Assembly (NCBI RefSeq): GCF_001314225.1 | Contig: NZ_CP012697.1 | Span: 1,054,001 to 1,118,000, forward strand | From: Microbacterium sp. No. 7 | GTDB lineage: Bacteria > Actinomycetota > Actinomycetes > Actinomycetales > Microbacteriaceae | Length of the DNA stretch: 64,000 bases | Direction: 5' to 3' | Made by a program: the position numbers and the translations under genes | Notes under the pieces: model-generated | Database searches by the model: none | Seen by the model: the letters and a program-made list of their open reading frames with translations, nothing else | Told to the model about the DNA's origin: nothing | Shown here: in pieces, positions 49,479-59,128 of the stretch | Layout of the letters: the number at the start of each line of letters is the position of its first letter | Numbering within the stretch: position 1 is the first letter of the stretch

Positions 49479-51523
49479 TCGGGGTCGATGTGGGAGGCAC
49501 GTTCACCGACGTCGTCGCGCTGCGCGACGGCAGGATCGAGACGGCCAAGGTCTCCACCAACTACGCCGACGTCGCCGAGAGCGTCATCGAGGGCGCGCGC
49601 GCCCTCGACCCGCGTCGGTCGACGGCGTTCAACCACGCGTCGACGCACGGCCTCAACGCCGTCATCACGCGCAACCTGCCCAAGATCGGGTTCCTCACCA
49701 CCGAGGGCCACCGCGACATCCTCGACATGGGCCGTGTCTGGCGGCCCGCGACCGCCATGCTCGACCCGCACTGGCGTCGCAGCTTCGGAGACGCCGCGCG
49801 CCCGCTCGTGCCGCGCTATCTGCGGCGCGGCATCCGCGAGCGCATCATGGCGTCGGGCGAGGTGCTCATCGAGCTCGACGAGGCCCAGGCCCGTGCCGAG
49901 CTGGAGGTGCTGAAGCGCGTCGGCGTCGAGGGGGTCGCGATCTGCCTGCTGCACGGCTACCACCAGCCGGCGCACGAGCTGCGCCTGCGCGAGCTCGTCA
50001 CCGAGGTGCTCGGCGACGTGCCGTGCTCGGTGTCGAGCGAGGTGTCACCGCTCGCGAAGGAGTACGCGCGCGCCTCGACGACCGTCATCGACGTGTGCAT
50101 GAAGATCATCTACCGCGACTACACGAAGCGCCTCGACGACGGCCTGCGCGGTGCCGGCTTCGAAGGCCAGCTCAACTTCGCCGACTGCGCCGCGACGCTC
50201 GTTCCCGTCGAGCGGGCGATGGAGGCGCCGTACCGCGTGGTGTTCTCGGGGCCCTCGGCCGGCACCGTGGCATCCGCGCACTTCGGCGAGATCATCGGCG
50301 AGAGCAAGCTGCTGTGCGCCGACGTGGGCGGCACCTCGTGCGACATCAGCGTGGTGACCGACGGCCAGCCCTTCGTCAAGACCACGTTCGAGCTGGAGCA
50401 CGATCTCATCGTCAACGCCCTCGCCACCGACATCACGGCGATCGGCGCGGGCGGCGGCAGCATCGTGAGCATCGGCAAGTCGGGGGAGGTCCTCGTCGGC
50501 CCCGGCAGCGCCGGATCGACCCCCGGACCCGCGTGCTACGGCAACGGCGGCACGCAGCCCACCACGACCGACACGTTCATCATGATCGGCATCATCGACG
50601 GCGACGACTTCGCGGGCGGTCAGTTCACCCTCGACCGCGAGCTCGCCAAGCAGGCCTTCGAGGGACTCGACAGCGACTTCTCGCTCGCGCAGCGCGTGCG
50701 GTACGCCTTCCAGGTGGCCGTCGAGAACATCGCCGAGGGCCTGTTCAGCGTCGCGATCAAGGACGGCGTCGACCCGCGCGACTACAGCCTCATCGCCTAC
50801 GGCGCCGCGGGCCCCATGCTGCTGCCCGCCGCGCTGGAGACCATCAAGTGCAAGGAGGTCATCGTCCCTCCGCACCCGGGCCTGTTCTCGGCGCTCGGCC
50901 TGCTCTCGGCCGACCGCGTCTACGCCGCGAGCCGCAGCGTCTACACGGTGCTCTCGCCCGACGCGGCCGGCACGATCGACGGCGTCTTCGCCGAGCTGGA
51001 GCGCGAGCTGCGTGAGCAGATCCCGGAGGGCGCGAACGTGACCTTCCAGCGCACCTTCGACGGTCACCTCGTGGGGCAGAGCTGGGACACGCCGTTCGTC
51101 GACGTCCCGCCGGGCACGATCGACGCGGATGCCGTGGGCGCGATGATCGCGTCGTTCCACGACACGTACTTCCAGCGCGCCGGCAACCGCTTCGACGCCT
51201 ACCCCGTGCAGGGCGTGACGTTCCGCCTGCAGGCGGTGCTGGAGACCGAGAAGGTCGACTACCCGCTGCTCGAGACGCGCGAGGCCGCGGGCGTGCCGCT
51301 GCGGCCGCTCAAGGCGACCACGCTGCGCTACCTCGGCGACATCGAGGACGTCGGCGACGTCGCGGCCCTCGTCTACCGTCGCGACGACCTGCGCGCGGGC
51401 GACGAGATCGTCGGCCCCGCGATCGTGCGCGAAGAGCTGTCCACCACTTTCGTGCCCGCCGACTACCGGCTCATCGTCGGTGCGCACGCCGAACTGATCA
51501 TCCGCAAGCACGGAGGTGCATGA
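49475..51523 (+). CDS. hyuA: HyuA-type hydantoinase/oxoprolinase/ketone-carboxylase subunit
   Basis: 682 residues. The N-terminus GVDVGGTFTDVV is the ASKHA-type ATP-binding start of HyuA, with VVFSGPSAGTVASA, CADVGGTSCDISVV and GAGGGSI further on, and a C-terminal domain ending in EIVGPAIV. Such subunits phosphorylate a carbonyl or amide oxygen with ATP. Partner HyuB overlaps by 4 bp. Substrate may be a cyclic amide, 5-oxoproline-like lactam or a ketone. Confidence 0.9.
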   Translation: MIGVDVGGTFTDVVALRDGRIETAKVSTNYADVAESVIEGARALDPRRSTAFNHASTHGLNAVITRNLPKIGFLTTEGHRDILDMGRVWRPATAMLDPHWRRSFGDAARPLVPRYLRRGIRERIMASGEVLIELDEAQARAELEVLKRVGVEGVAICLLHGYHQPAHELRLRELVTEVLGDVPCSVSSEVSPLAKEYARASTTVIDVCMKIIYRDYTKRLDDGLRGAGFEGQLNFADCAATLVPVERAMEAPYRVVFSGPSAGTVASAHFGEIIGESKLLCADVGGTSCDISVVTDGQPFVKTTFELEHDLIVNALATDITAIGAGGGSIVSIGKSGEVLVGPGSAGSTPGPACYGNGGTQPTTTDTFIMIGIIDGDDFAGGQFTLDRELAKQAFEGLDSDFSLAQRVRYAFQVAVENIAEGLFSVAIKDGVDPRDYSLIAYGAAGPMLLPAALETIKCKEVIVPPHPGLFSALGLLSADRVYAASRSVYTVLSPDAAGTIDGVFAELERELREQIPEGANVTFQRTFDGHLVGQSWDTPFVDVPPGTIDADAVGAMIASFHDTYFQRAGNRFDAYPVQGVTFRLQAVLETEKVDYPLLETREAAGVPLRPLKATTLRYLGDIEDVGDVAALVYRRDDLRAGDEIVGPAIVREELSTTFVPADYRLIVGAHAELIIRKHGGA

Positions 51524-53472
51524 TGACCGACGACCGACCGATCCCGGCCGATCTCGCTCCCGAGAGCGTGCGCGCCCTCTCTGAGCAGGAGTTCCACCAG
51601 ACCTACCGGGCCGACCGCTTCACGTCGGTCGTCGTGCTCAACCGGCTGCGCTACGCCGTCGAGCACATGGCGACGGCGTTCATGCGGCAGGCGTTCTCGC
51701 CGATCATCCGGGACTGGTACGACTTCGTCTGCACGATCAGCGGCGGGCCCGAGCTCGACTACCCGATGGTGGCCACGAGCAACGGCCTCACGCCGTTCCT
51801 CGGCACGATGGCCGACGCGCCCCGCAACGCGATCATCGAGTACGGCGTCGACAGGCTGCAGCCCGGTGACGTGCTCATCACCAACGACCCGTACCGGGGC
51901 GGCCGTCACGTCAACGACGTGCTGTTCACCCGTCCGGTGTTCCACGACGGCAGGATCGTCGCCTTCGTCAACCTCGTCGCGCACCAGGCCGACATGGGCG
52001 GCACGGTGCCGGGCGGCTTCACCGCGACGAAGCAGAACGTCTACGAGAACGGCCTCGTCATCCCGCCGATGCTGCTGTGGGAGAGGGATCAGCCGGTGCA
52101 CGCCGTGTTCAGCCTGATCTTCGACAACACGCGCTGGGGCGGCATGCTGCTGCCCGACTTCATGGCGACCTTCGAGCAGCTCAAGCTGGGCGAGCGGCTC
52201 ATCCACGAGGACATCGAGCGCTACGGCATCGACGCGGTCGTGGGCACGATGCGCTACTCCGTCGACGTCTCGGCCGAGCGCATGCGCGAGGCGATCCGCT
52301 CGATCCCCGACGGCGACTACCCCGGCTCGTCGCTCTTCGACGCCGACGGTCTCGACGGGGGTCGCGAGTACCGCCTGCACGTGAACATCCGCAAGCGCGG
52401 CGATCACATCGAGGCCGACCTGTCGGGCACCTCGGAGCAGGCGCGCGGCAGCATCAACGCCGGCGCGCTCGACGCGAAGACCGCGGTGGGCGTCGCCCTG
52501 ACGATGCTGCTCGACCCGCACACGCCGTTCACCTCGGGCACGTGGCGCAACATCGACGTCGCGGTGCCGCGGCGCACGATCGTGTCGGCCGAGCCGCCCG
52601 ACGGGCCGACGATGATGTACTGGGAGAGCTCGGGCGCGCTCATCGGCGCCGTCTTCGACGCCCTCAACCCCGTGCTGGGGGAGAAGGCGGCCGGCGGCGA
52701 CTACGGCTCGGTCAACCTGCACAACGCGTTCGGCGTGAACGGCGAGGGCCAGTTCTGGTCGAGCGCCACGCAGTGCGGCGGCGAGCACGGGCCCTGGGGC
52801 GCGACGCGCGTCGGCGACGGCGACAGCTACACGGTCATGTACAACCTCAACAACATCGACCCGGCGACCGAGACGATCGAGAACGACTCGCCGGTCGTGC
52901 TGCTGCGCAAGGAGCACGCGATCGACATGGGCGGTCCGGGCACGTTCCGCGGGGGTGCCGCGCACCTGCGCGACAGCCTGTGGCTCTACGACGCCAACCA
53001 GATCCTCAACCCGTTCCGCTACAAGGAGCCCTCGGGCGTCGCCGCGCACGGGGGCCGGCCGGGGCCCAACGGGGGCATGTGGTTCTTCCCGCCGCAGGAG
53101 AAGGTGCAGCGCGACAGCCTCGTGGGCTTCTCCGACGAGGAGTACGCGAGCAGCGAGGTGATCGCGGGCGTCGTCGACACCGCGACCAAGCTCCTCGACC
53201 CCGACGGCGAGTACCACCACTTCGCCTCGAAGCCCGTGTGGCCGACGAGGGCGGGCACCGTTCTGCGCGTCATCACCAACGGCGGCGGCGGATGGGGCGA
53301 CCCGTTCGCCCGCGACCCGCAGCACGTGCTCGCCGACGTGCGCGACGAGTACGTGAGCATCGAGGGCGCCGCGCGGGACTACGGCGTCGTCGTGGTCGGA
53401 GATCCGCACTTCGACCCCGAGGGCCTCCGCGTCGACGAGGAGGCGACCGCCGCCCTGCGCGCCGGTCGCTGA
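51520..53472 (+). CDS. hyuB: HyuB-type hydantoinase B/oxoprolinase-family subunit
   Basis: 650 residues, slightly longer than common HyuB proteins. Family blocks: ITNDPYRGGRHVNDVLFTRPVF near residue 118, NLVAHQADMGGTVPGG with metal-type His and Asp, GGYGSVNLHNAFG-like segment near 400, and GGGGWGDPFARDP near the C-terminus. GGAGGT lies 5 nt before the ATG at 51520; the adjacent ATG at 51523 is also possible. It completes catalysis on the HyuA-phosphorylated substrate. Confidence 0.9.
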   Translation: MMTDDRPIPADLAPESVRALSEQEFHQTYRADRFTSVVVLNRLRYAVEHMATAFMRQAFSPIIRDWYDFVCTISGGPELDYPMVATSNGLTPFLGTMADAPRNAIIEYGVDRLQPGDVLITNDPYRGGRHVNDVLFTRPVFHDGRIVAFVNLVAHQADMGGTVPGGFTATKQNVYENGLVIPPMLLWERDQPVHAVFSLIFDNTRWGGMLLPDFMATFEQLKLGERLIHEDIERYGIDAVVGTMRYSVDVSAERMREAIRSIPDGDYPGSSLFDADGLDGGREYRLHVNIRKRGDHIEADLSGTSEQARGSINAGALDAKTAVGVALTMLLDPHTPFTSGTWRNIDVAVPRRTIVSAEPPDGPTMMYWESSGALIGAVFDALNPVLGEKAAGGDYGSVNLHNAFGVNGEGQFWSSATQCGGEHGPWGATRVGDGDSYTVMYNLNNIDPATETIENDSPVVLLRKEHAIDMGGPGTFRGGAAHLRDSLWLYDANQILNPFRYKEPSGVAAHGGRPGPNGGMWFFPPQEKVQRDSLVGFSDEEYASSEVIAGVVDTATKLLDPDGEYHHFASKPVWPTRAGTVLRVITNGGGGWGDPFARDPQHVLADVRDEYVSIEGAARDYGVVVVGDPHFDPEGLRVDEEATAALRAGR

Positions 53473-53510
53473 GGCCACCGGGCGATGGCACGCTCCGCAG
53501 AGAGGCGAGG

Positions 53511-54290
53511 ATGACGATGGGACAGCTGGAGAACAAGGTCGCGATCGTCACGGGCGGCGGATCGGGGATCGGGCGGGCCTCGGCCCTCCGGTTCGCCGCC
53601 GAGGGGGCGTGCGTCGTCGTGGCCGACCTCGACGCGGCCGCGGCCGACGCCGTGGCCGCCGAGATCGAGGCGCAGGGGGGACGGGCGCGCGCCGTGCGCG
53701 CCGACGTGTCCGACCTCGACCAGGTGAGGGGGATGATCGAGGCCGCCGTCGAGGCGTACGGCGGCCTCGACATCCTCTTCAACAACGCCGGGTTCCCGTG
53801 CGCGGGGGCCATCGAGGCGACGGAGGACGCCGACTACGAGCGCGGCATGGACATCAACGTGAAGGGCGCCTTCTTCGCGGCCAAGTACGCCATCCCGCAT
53901 CTGCAGGAGCGCGGCGGCGGCAGCATCCTGTTCACCTCGTCGACGGCCGGGGTCGTCGCGTCGGTGAGCAGCCCCCTGTACGGGGCCGCGAAGACGGCGC
54001 TCGTGGGTCTCGTGCGCTCCCTCGGCGCCCGATACGCCGCGGAGGGCATCCGCGTCAACGCGATCGCCCCGGGGCCCACCTCGACGCCCATGATCGCCGG
54101 GTTCGCCTCGCGGCCGGGCCAGGAGGTCGAGACGGAGGCGTTCGCGGCGGCGGTCACGGGGATGACGCCCATGCGGCGGTTCGCGGAGCCGGCGGAGCTC
54201 GCCGCCGCGGCGCTGTTCCTCGTCTCCGACGAGGCGTCGTTCATCACGGGCGTCACGCTGCCAGTCGACGGCGGCATGACCGCCGTCTGA
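53511..54290 (+). CDS. SDR-family oxidoreductase in the hyu operon
   Basis: 259 residues. GGGSGIG near residue 16, NNAGFPC near 92, Ser in TSSTAG and YGAAKTAL with Tyr-Lys near 158-162; C-terminal FITGVTLPVDGG. Two starts compete: 53511 (AGAGG 5 nt away) and 53517 (GAGG 6 nt away). Asp in VADLDA suggests NAD. It follows hyuB by 38 bp and likely acts on a reactant or product of HyuAB. Confidence 0.88.
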   Translation: MTMGQLENKVAIVTGGGSGIGRASALRFAAEGACVVVADLDAAAADAVAAEIEAQGGRARAVRADVSDLDQVRGMIEAAVEAYGGLDILFNNAGFPCAGAIEATEDADYERGMDINVKGAFFAAKYAIPHLQERGGGSILFTSSTAGVVASVSSPLYGAAKTALVGLVRSLGARYAAEGIRVNAIAPGPTSTPMIAGFASRPGQEVETEAFAAAVTGMTPMRRFAEPAELAAAALFLVSDEASFITGVTLPVDGGMTAV

Positions 54291-54409
54291 ATCCGGGGGA
54301 CTGGCCGGACGGCGACGGTCAAAGCTGATTGGCTGTTAGGTATTCGGTGTATCGTGTGGCTATCGGTCGATGACGACCGGCCGCGAGACAGCGGGAGAAA
54401 GGGAGAGAC

Positions 54410-55171
54410 ATGGGACGTCTGGACGACAAGGTCGCGATCATCACGGGAGCGGGCGACGGCATGGGAGCCGCGGATGCGCGCCTGTTCGCCGCGGAGGGGG
54501 CGAAGGTCGTCGCGACCGACATCATCGCCGAGCGCGTGGAGGCGATCGCGGAGGAGCTGCGCGCACAGGGCTACGAGGCGATCGGGCTCAAGCTCGACGT
54601 GACGAGCGACGACGACTGGGCGAACGCGATCGCCGCGACGCTCGACAGCTACGGCCGCATCGACATCCTCGTCAACAACACGGGCCTTCCCGGCGAGATG
54701 ACGAGCTGGGAGACGACGACGCTCGACGACGTCCGGAAGATGCTGGAGATCAACACGCTCAGCCAGTTCCGCGGCATCCAGTCGGTGCTTCCGTCGATGA
54801 AGGCGCAGGGTGGGGGATCGATCGTCAACATGTCGTCGATCGCCGGCATCGTCGCCCTGCCGGGGATCAACCCGTTCTACAGCCCCTCCAAGGGTGCCAA
54901 CCGCCTGATGGCGAAGATGGCCGCGGCCGACCTCGCCGCGAGCGGCATCCGGGTCAACTCCGTCTACCCCGGGGTCATCGATGCCACGGAGCAGAACCGC
55001 GAGCTCATGGAGAACCCCGAGAGCATCGCGCCGTTCGTCAACGCGATCCCGATGGGCCGCGTCGGCCAGGCCGCCGAGGTCGCCAAGGCCGTGCTCTTCC
55101 TCGCCAGCGACGACGCGTCGTACATCACGGGCGCGGAGCTCGTCGTCGACGGCGGGTACACCAGCGTCTGA
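54410..55171 (+). CDS. SDR-family oxidoreductase with NNTG motif
   Basis: 253 residues. GAGDGMG near residue 13, NNTG in place of NNAG near 87, Ser in NMSSIAG and YSPSKGA near 157-161. GAAAGGGAGAGAC precedes the ATG. An AT-rich island at 54339-54353 suggests it may have its own promoter. Followed by a clear terminator. Confidence 0.88.
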   Translation: MGRLDDKVAIITGAGDGMGAADARLFAAEGAKVVATDIIAERVEAIAEELRAQGYEAIGLKLDVTSDDDWANAIAATLDSYGRIDILVNNTGLPGEMTSWETTTLDDVRKMLEINTLSQFRGIQSVLPSMKAQGGGSIVNMSSIAGIVALPGINPFYSPSKGANRLMAKMAAADLAASGIRVNSVYPGVIDATEQNRELMENPESIAPFVNAIPMGRVGQAAEVAKAVLFLASDDASYITGAELVVDGGYTSV

Positions 55172-55209
55172 CGTCGCACCGCCCGCCCGGGCCTTCCCGG
55201 GGCGGGCGA

Positions 55210-55243
55210 GGAAAGCCCCTCCACGGTGCCGGAGGGGCTTTCC
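55210..55243 (+). terminator. 13-bp hairpin after the SDR
   Basis: Perfect 13-bp stem (55210-55222 with 55231-55243), 8-nt loop, with T residues at the 3' edge of the stem, 38 bp after the stop. Confidence 0.75.
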
Positions 55244-55296
55244 GACGTCATCGCGGCGGCGATCCCGATGCCCGGATCCACACTCCGCCCATCCTC

Positions 55297-55319
55297 TATA
55301 TTCTATTTCGTTCGTATAT
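55297..55319 (+). promoter_or_regulatory. AT-rich promoter island of the CaiB gene at 55377
   Basis: TATATT at 55298-55303 and TATATC at 55315-55320 flank an ATTTCGTTCG stretch, giving an approximate inverted repeat with a -10-like element about 55 bp from the ATG. Confidence 0.4.
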
Positions 55320-55376
55320 CCTGGACGTGAGGCACCGCGGTCGCCCGGCCGCGCCGACCGGCCCGATGGAGGACCC

Positions 55377-56606
55377 ATGTCATCTGAAGCGCAATCGCCC
55401 ACGCCGCCGCGAGCCGACGCCCCCCTCGCGGGACTGCGCGTGCTCGACCTCGGACAGGGCGTCGCGGGCCCCTACGCCGCGCAGCTGCTCGCCGACGCGG
55501 GCGCCGAGGTGGTCAAGGTCGAGCCGCCGCGCGGCGACTGGGCGCGCACCCTGGGCAACAAGGACGGCGCGACGGGCCTCGGCAGCACGTTCGTCGCCGT
55601 CAACCGCAACAAGCGCAGCCTCTGCCTCGACCTCACCAAGCCCGAGGCGCGCGAGGTCGTGCACCGGCTCGTCGACCGCAGCGACGTCGTCGTCGAGAGC
55701 TTCCGCCCCGGGGTCATGGACCGCCTGGGCCTCGGCTACGACGTGCTCTCGCAGAAGGACCCGCGGCTCATCTACTGCTCGGTGACGGGCTTCGGCGCGA
55801 CGGGCCCGATGGCCGGCGCCCCCGCGAGCGACTCGATGATGCAGGCCTACGGCGGCCTCATGAGCATCGTGGGCGAGCCCGGCGGCGCGCCCATGCGCGT
55901 CGGCACGGTCGTCTCCGACATGCTCGCGGGCGCCAACGCGTTCTCCGGCGTGCTGCTGGCGCTGCTGCGCCGCGATCGCCAGGGCGTCGGCACGCGTGTC
56001 GAGGTCAGCCTGCTCGACTCGCTGCTCGCGTTCCAGAGCACGGGCATCGTTGACATGCTCGTGAGCGGAACCGTTCCGCAGGCGCCGGGCAACCGGCATC
56101 CGCTCATCGGCGCCTCGGGCGTCGCGCGCGGCAGCGACGGCTGGTTCACGATCGGCGTCTTCGATCACTACTGGCAGCCGTTCGTCGAGATCCTCGACGC
56201 CGATGCCCTGCGCGAGGAGCGGTTCGCGACCGGCGTCGACCGGCTGGCCCACCAGGCGGAGCTCTGGAAGGTGCTCGACGAGGTGTTCCCCACGCGACCC
56301 GTGGCGGAGTGGATCGACGCGCTGCGCGCCGCGGGCATCGTGTGCGGGCCGATCCAGGACTACGAGGCGCTCCTCAGGGATCCCCAGGTCGTGCACGCGG
56401 GCAGCGTGCGCCGGCTCGAGGGCGGGCTGCCGGCCGTCGACACGCCCTTCCGGCTCGATGGCGTCGGCGCGGCGCGGTTCGGGGACGCGCCGACGGTGGG
56501 GGAGCAGACGCGCGAGGTGCTGGCCGAGGAGGCGGGCGTCGACGGGAGCGAGATCGAGCGCTACCTGAGCGAGGGCATCGCGTTCGAGCCGTCGTCCTCG
56601 CGGTAG
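55377..56606 (+). CDS. CaiB/BaiF CoA-transferase family protein
   Basis: 409 residues. APLAGLRVLDLGQGVAGPYAAQ, AGAEVVKVEPPRGDWAR, VNRNKRSLCLDLTK, ASDSMMQAYGGLMSIVGEP near residue 165 with the Asp nucleophile region, and PTVGEQTREVL at the end. GGAGGACCC precedes the ATG. Convergent with the acyl-CoA dehydrogenase at 56629 (22 bp). Likely activates an acid for that minus-strand dehydrogenase-thiolase unit. Confidence 0.88.
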   Translation: MSSEAQSPTPPRADAPLAGLRVLDLGQGVAGPYAAQLLADAGAEVVKVEPPRGDWARTLGNKDGATGLGSTFVAVNRNKRSLCLDLTKPEAREVVHRLVDRSDVVVESFRPGVMDRLGLGYDVLSQKDPRLIYCSVTGFGATGPMAGAPASDSMMQAYGGLMSIVGEPGGAPMRVGTVVSDMLAGANAFSGVLLALLRRDRQGVGTRVEVSLLDSLLAFQSTGIVDMLVSGTVPQAPGNRHPLIGASGVARGSDGWFTIGVFDHYWQPFVEILDADALREERFATGVDRLAHQAELWKVLDEVFPTRPVAEWIDALRAAGIVCGPIQDYEALLRDPQVVHAGSVRRLEGGLPAVDTPFRLDGVGAARFGDAPTVGEQTREVLAEEAGVDGSEIERYLSEGIAFEPSSSR

Positions 56607-56628
56607 GCGGAGGGCGTCCTCGCGGATC

Positions 56629-57825
56629 TCAGCGGGCGTAGCGCTCCAGCAGCCGCTGACCGACGATCATACGCTGGATGTCGGCCGTTCCCTCGCCGAT
56701 GAGGAGCATCGGCGCATCCCGGTAGATGCGCTCGATCTCGTACTCCTTCGCGTACCCGTACCCCCCGTGGATGCGCATGGCATCCTCGACGACCTCTTTG
56801 CAGTACTCGGCGGCGAGGTACTTGGCCATGCCCGACTCCATGTCGTTGCGCTGGCCCGAGTCCTTCTTGCGTGCCGCCGCGACGACGAGGCCGTGCGCGG
56901 CCTCGATCTTGGTGCCCATCTCGGCGAGACGGAACAGCACCGCCTGGTGCTGCGCGATCGGCTTGCCGAAGGCCGTGCGCTGCTGCGCGTAGTCGACCGC
57001 CAGCTCGAAGGCCCGCACCGAGACCCCCACGCCACGGGCGGCGACGTTCACCCGGCCCACCTCGACGCCGTCCATCATGTGGTAGAAGCCCTTGCCGGGC
57101 ACGCCGCCGAGGATGTCGGAGGCGGGAAGGCGGTGGTCGTCGAAGAGGAGCTCGGTCGTGTCGACGCCCTTGTAGCCCATCTTGTCGATCTTGCCCGGGA
57201 TCGTGATGCCGGGCTTGACCTCGCCGAAGCCAGGGGTCTTCTCGATGAGGAACGTCGTGAGGTTGCGATGCGGCTTGTCCTGGCCCTCGTCGGTCTTCAC
57301 GAGGACGGCGACGAGGCTCGAGGATCCGCCGTTGGTCAGCCACATCTTCGCGCCCGTGATCGAGTACTCGTCGTCGCTGATCCTGGTCGCCTTCGTGCTG
57401 ATCGCCGCGACGTCGCTGCCGAGGGCGGGCTCGGACATCGAGAACGCGCCGCGCAGCTCGCCGGTGGCCAGGCGCGGCAGGTAGCGTCGCTTCTGCTCGT
57501 CGGTGCCGTGCTGCATCACCATGTACGCGATGATGAAGTGCGTGTTGACGATGCCGGAGATGCTCATCCAGCCGCGGGAGAGCTCCTCCACGACCAGCGT
57601 GTAGGTCAGCAGCGATTCGCCGAGCCCTCCGAACTCCTCCGGGATCGTGAGGCCGAAGATGCCGAGGGACTTCAGCCCTTCGACGATCTGCGTCGGGTAC
57701 TCGTCCTTCCGGTCGAGCTCGGCGGCGTTCGGGATGATCTGCTTGTCGACGAACTCGCGGACGGCGGCGAGGATCTCCTGCTGCACATCGGTGAGGCCTT
57801 CGGTCTGCGCGAGGCGCTGGTTCAT
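56629..57825 (-). CDS. acyl-CoA dehydrogenase, SCAD-type catalytic layout
   Basis: 398 residues. FAD-binding AFSMSEPALGSDVA, RTAFGKPIAQHQ, and the catalytic Glu in LLIGEGTADIQR near residue 375. The alternative Glu position (EVGRVN) carries Gly, confirming that the base is the C-terminal one. Its start follows GGAGACC. Directly downstream of the thiolase gene (42 bp), so the two form a beta-oxidation pair. Confidence 0.92.
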   Translation of the reverse strand: MNQRLAQTEGLTDVQQEILAAVREFVDKQIIPNAAELDRKDEYPTQIVEGLKSLGIFGLTIPEEFGGLGESLLTYTLVVEELSRGWMSISGIVNTHFIIAYMVMQHGTDEQKRRYLPRLATGELRGAFSMSEPALGSDVAAISTKATRISDDEYSITGAKMWLTNGGSSSLVAVLVKTDEGQDKPHRNLTTFLIEKTPGFGEVKPGITIPGKIDKMGYKGVDTTELLFDDHRLPASDILGGVPGKGFYHMMDGVEVGRVNVAARGVGVSVRAFELAVDYAQQRTAFGKPIAQHQAVLFRLAEMGTKIEAAHGLVVAAARKKDSGQRNDMESGMAKYLAAEYCKEVVEDAMRIHGGYGYAKEYEIERIYRDAPMLLIGEGTADIQRMIVGQRLLERYAR

Positions 57826-57867
57826 GTGGTCTCCTGTTGATGCTTCGGGGTCGGGTTCCGCGCGACG

Positions 57868-59082
57868 TCAGGCGACGCGCTCGAAGATCGCGGTGAGACC
57901 CTGGCCGCCTCCGATGCACATGGTCTCGAGCCCGTAGCGGGCATCGCGACGCCGCATCTCGCGAGCGAGGGTCGAGAGGATGCGCACGCCGGTCGCGCCG
58001 ACGGGGTGACCGAGGGAGATGCCGGAGCCGTGAACGTTCATGCGCGCGAAGTCGGATTCCACGAAGCCCCATTCGCGCGTGCAGGCGAGCACCTGGGCGG
58101 CGAACGCTTCGTTGAGCTCGATGAGGTCGATGTCGGCCAGCGTGAGGCCCGCGCGCTCGAGCGCGGCGGACGTCGAGGGCACGGGACCGATGCCCATCGT
58201 CTTCGGGGGCACGCCCGCGACGGCCCACGAGACGAGCCGGACGAGGGGACGGAGGCCGAGTCTCTCCGCCTCCGCCGCGGTCGCGACGATGCAGAGCGCG
58301 GCGCCGTCGTTCTGCCCGCTGGCGTTGCCGGCCGTGACCGTGGCATCCGGATCGGCCGCGTGCCGGATGGGACGCAGCCCGGCGAGGGTCTCCAGCGAGA
58401 TGTCGGGCCGGGGGTGCTCGTCCTTGTCGACCACGGTCACCGCGCCCTTGCGCCCGGGTACCGAGATCGGCACGATCTCTTCCGCGAAGATGCCGTTCTC
58501 CTGCGCCGCGACCGCGCGGCGGTGCGATTCATAGGCGAGCCGGTCCTGCTCCTCGCGTGGGATCGAGTAGTCGGAGCGCAGGCATTCAGCGGTCTCGATC
58601 ATGCCGCCGGGCACGGGGAAGTTCTCTCCGCCCGCCGTCACACGACCCCGGGCGAGGCTGTCGTGCAGGGGAAGCGCGAGTCCCGTCACGCCCCACCGCA
58701 TGTCGGTGGAGTAGAACGCCGCGTTGCTCATGCTCTCGGCGCCGCCCGCGATGATGAGATCGCTCGCACCCGCGCTGATCTGCATCGCCGCGTTGAGCAC
58801 GGCCTGCAGGCCCGATCCGCAGCGGCGGTCGATCTGGTAGCCCGGCGTCTCGATCGGCAGCCCCGCGTCGAGCGCGACGACCCGGCCCAGCGCCGGCGTG
58901 TCCATGGTCGGGTAGCAGTTGCCCAGGATGACGTCATCGACGTCCTCGGCCGCGATGCCGGTGCGACGCACGAGCTCGGCGAGCACCTGTGACCCCAGCT
59001 GCTGCACGCGAAGATCCTTGAACTGCCCGCCGAAGCGGCCCACGGGGCTGCGCAGCGGTTCGCAGATGACGATGTTCTCCAT
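57868..59082 (-). CDS. thiolase (acetyl-CoA C-acyltransferase)
   Basis: 404 residues. Nucleophile Cys88 in DRRCGSGLQ, NEAFAAQ, His in GHPVGATG and Cys in CIGGGQG are intact. The start at 59082 (MENIVI) has GAGGTAG about 6 nt upstream; a longer reading to 59163 lacks a ribosome site. It is followed by an acyl-CoA dehydrogenase and preceded by a GntR regulator on the same strand, forming the unit GntR > thiolase > dehydrogenase. Confidence 0.92.
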   Translation of the reverse strand: MENIVICEPLRSPVGRFGGQFKDLRVQQLGSQVLAELVRRTGIAAEDVDDVILGNCYPTMDTPALGRVVALDAGLPIETPGYQIDRRCGSGLQAVLNAAMQISAGASDLIIAGGAESMSNAAFYSTDMRWGVTGLALPLHDSLARGRVTAGGENFPVPGGMIETAECLRSDYSIPREEQDRLAYESHRRAVAAQENGIFAEEIVPISVPGRKGAVTVVDKDEHPRPDISLETLAGLRPIRHAADPDATVTAGNASGQNDGAALCIVATAAEAERLGLRPLVRLVSWAVAGVPPKTMGIGPVPSTSAALERAGLTLADIDLIELNEAFAAQVLACTREWGFVESDFARMNVHGSGISLGHPVGATGVRILSTLAREMRRRDARYGLETMCIGGGQGLTAIFERVA

Positions 59083-59128
59083 GACTACCTCGGTTTCGTT
59101 GGGGTCCGGTGCCGGCACGCAGCCGGGA

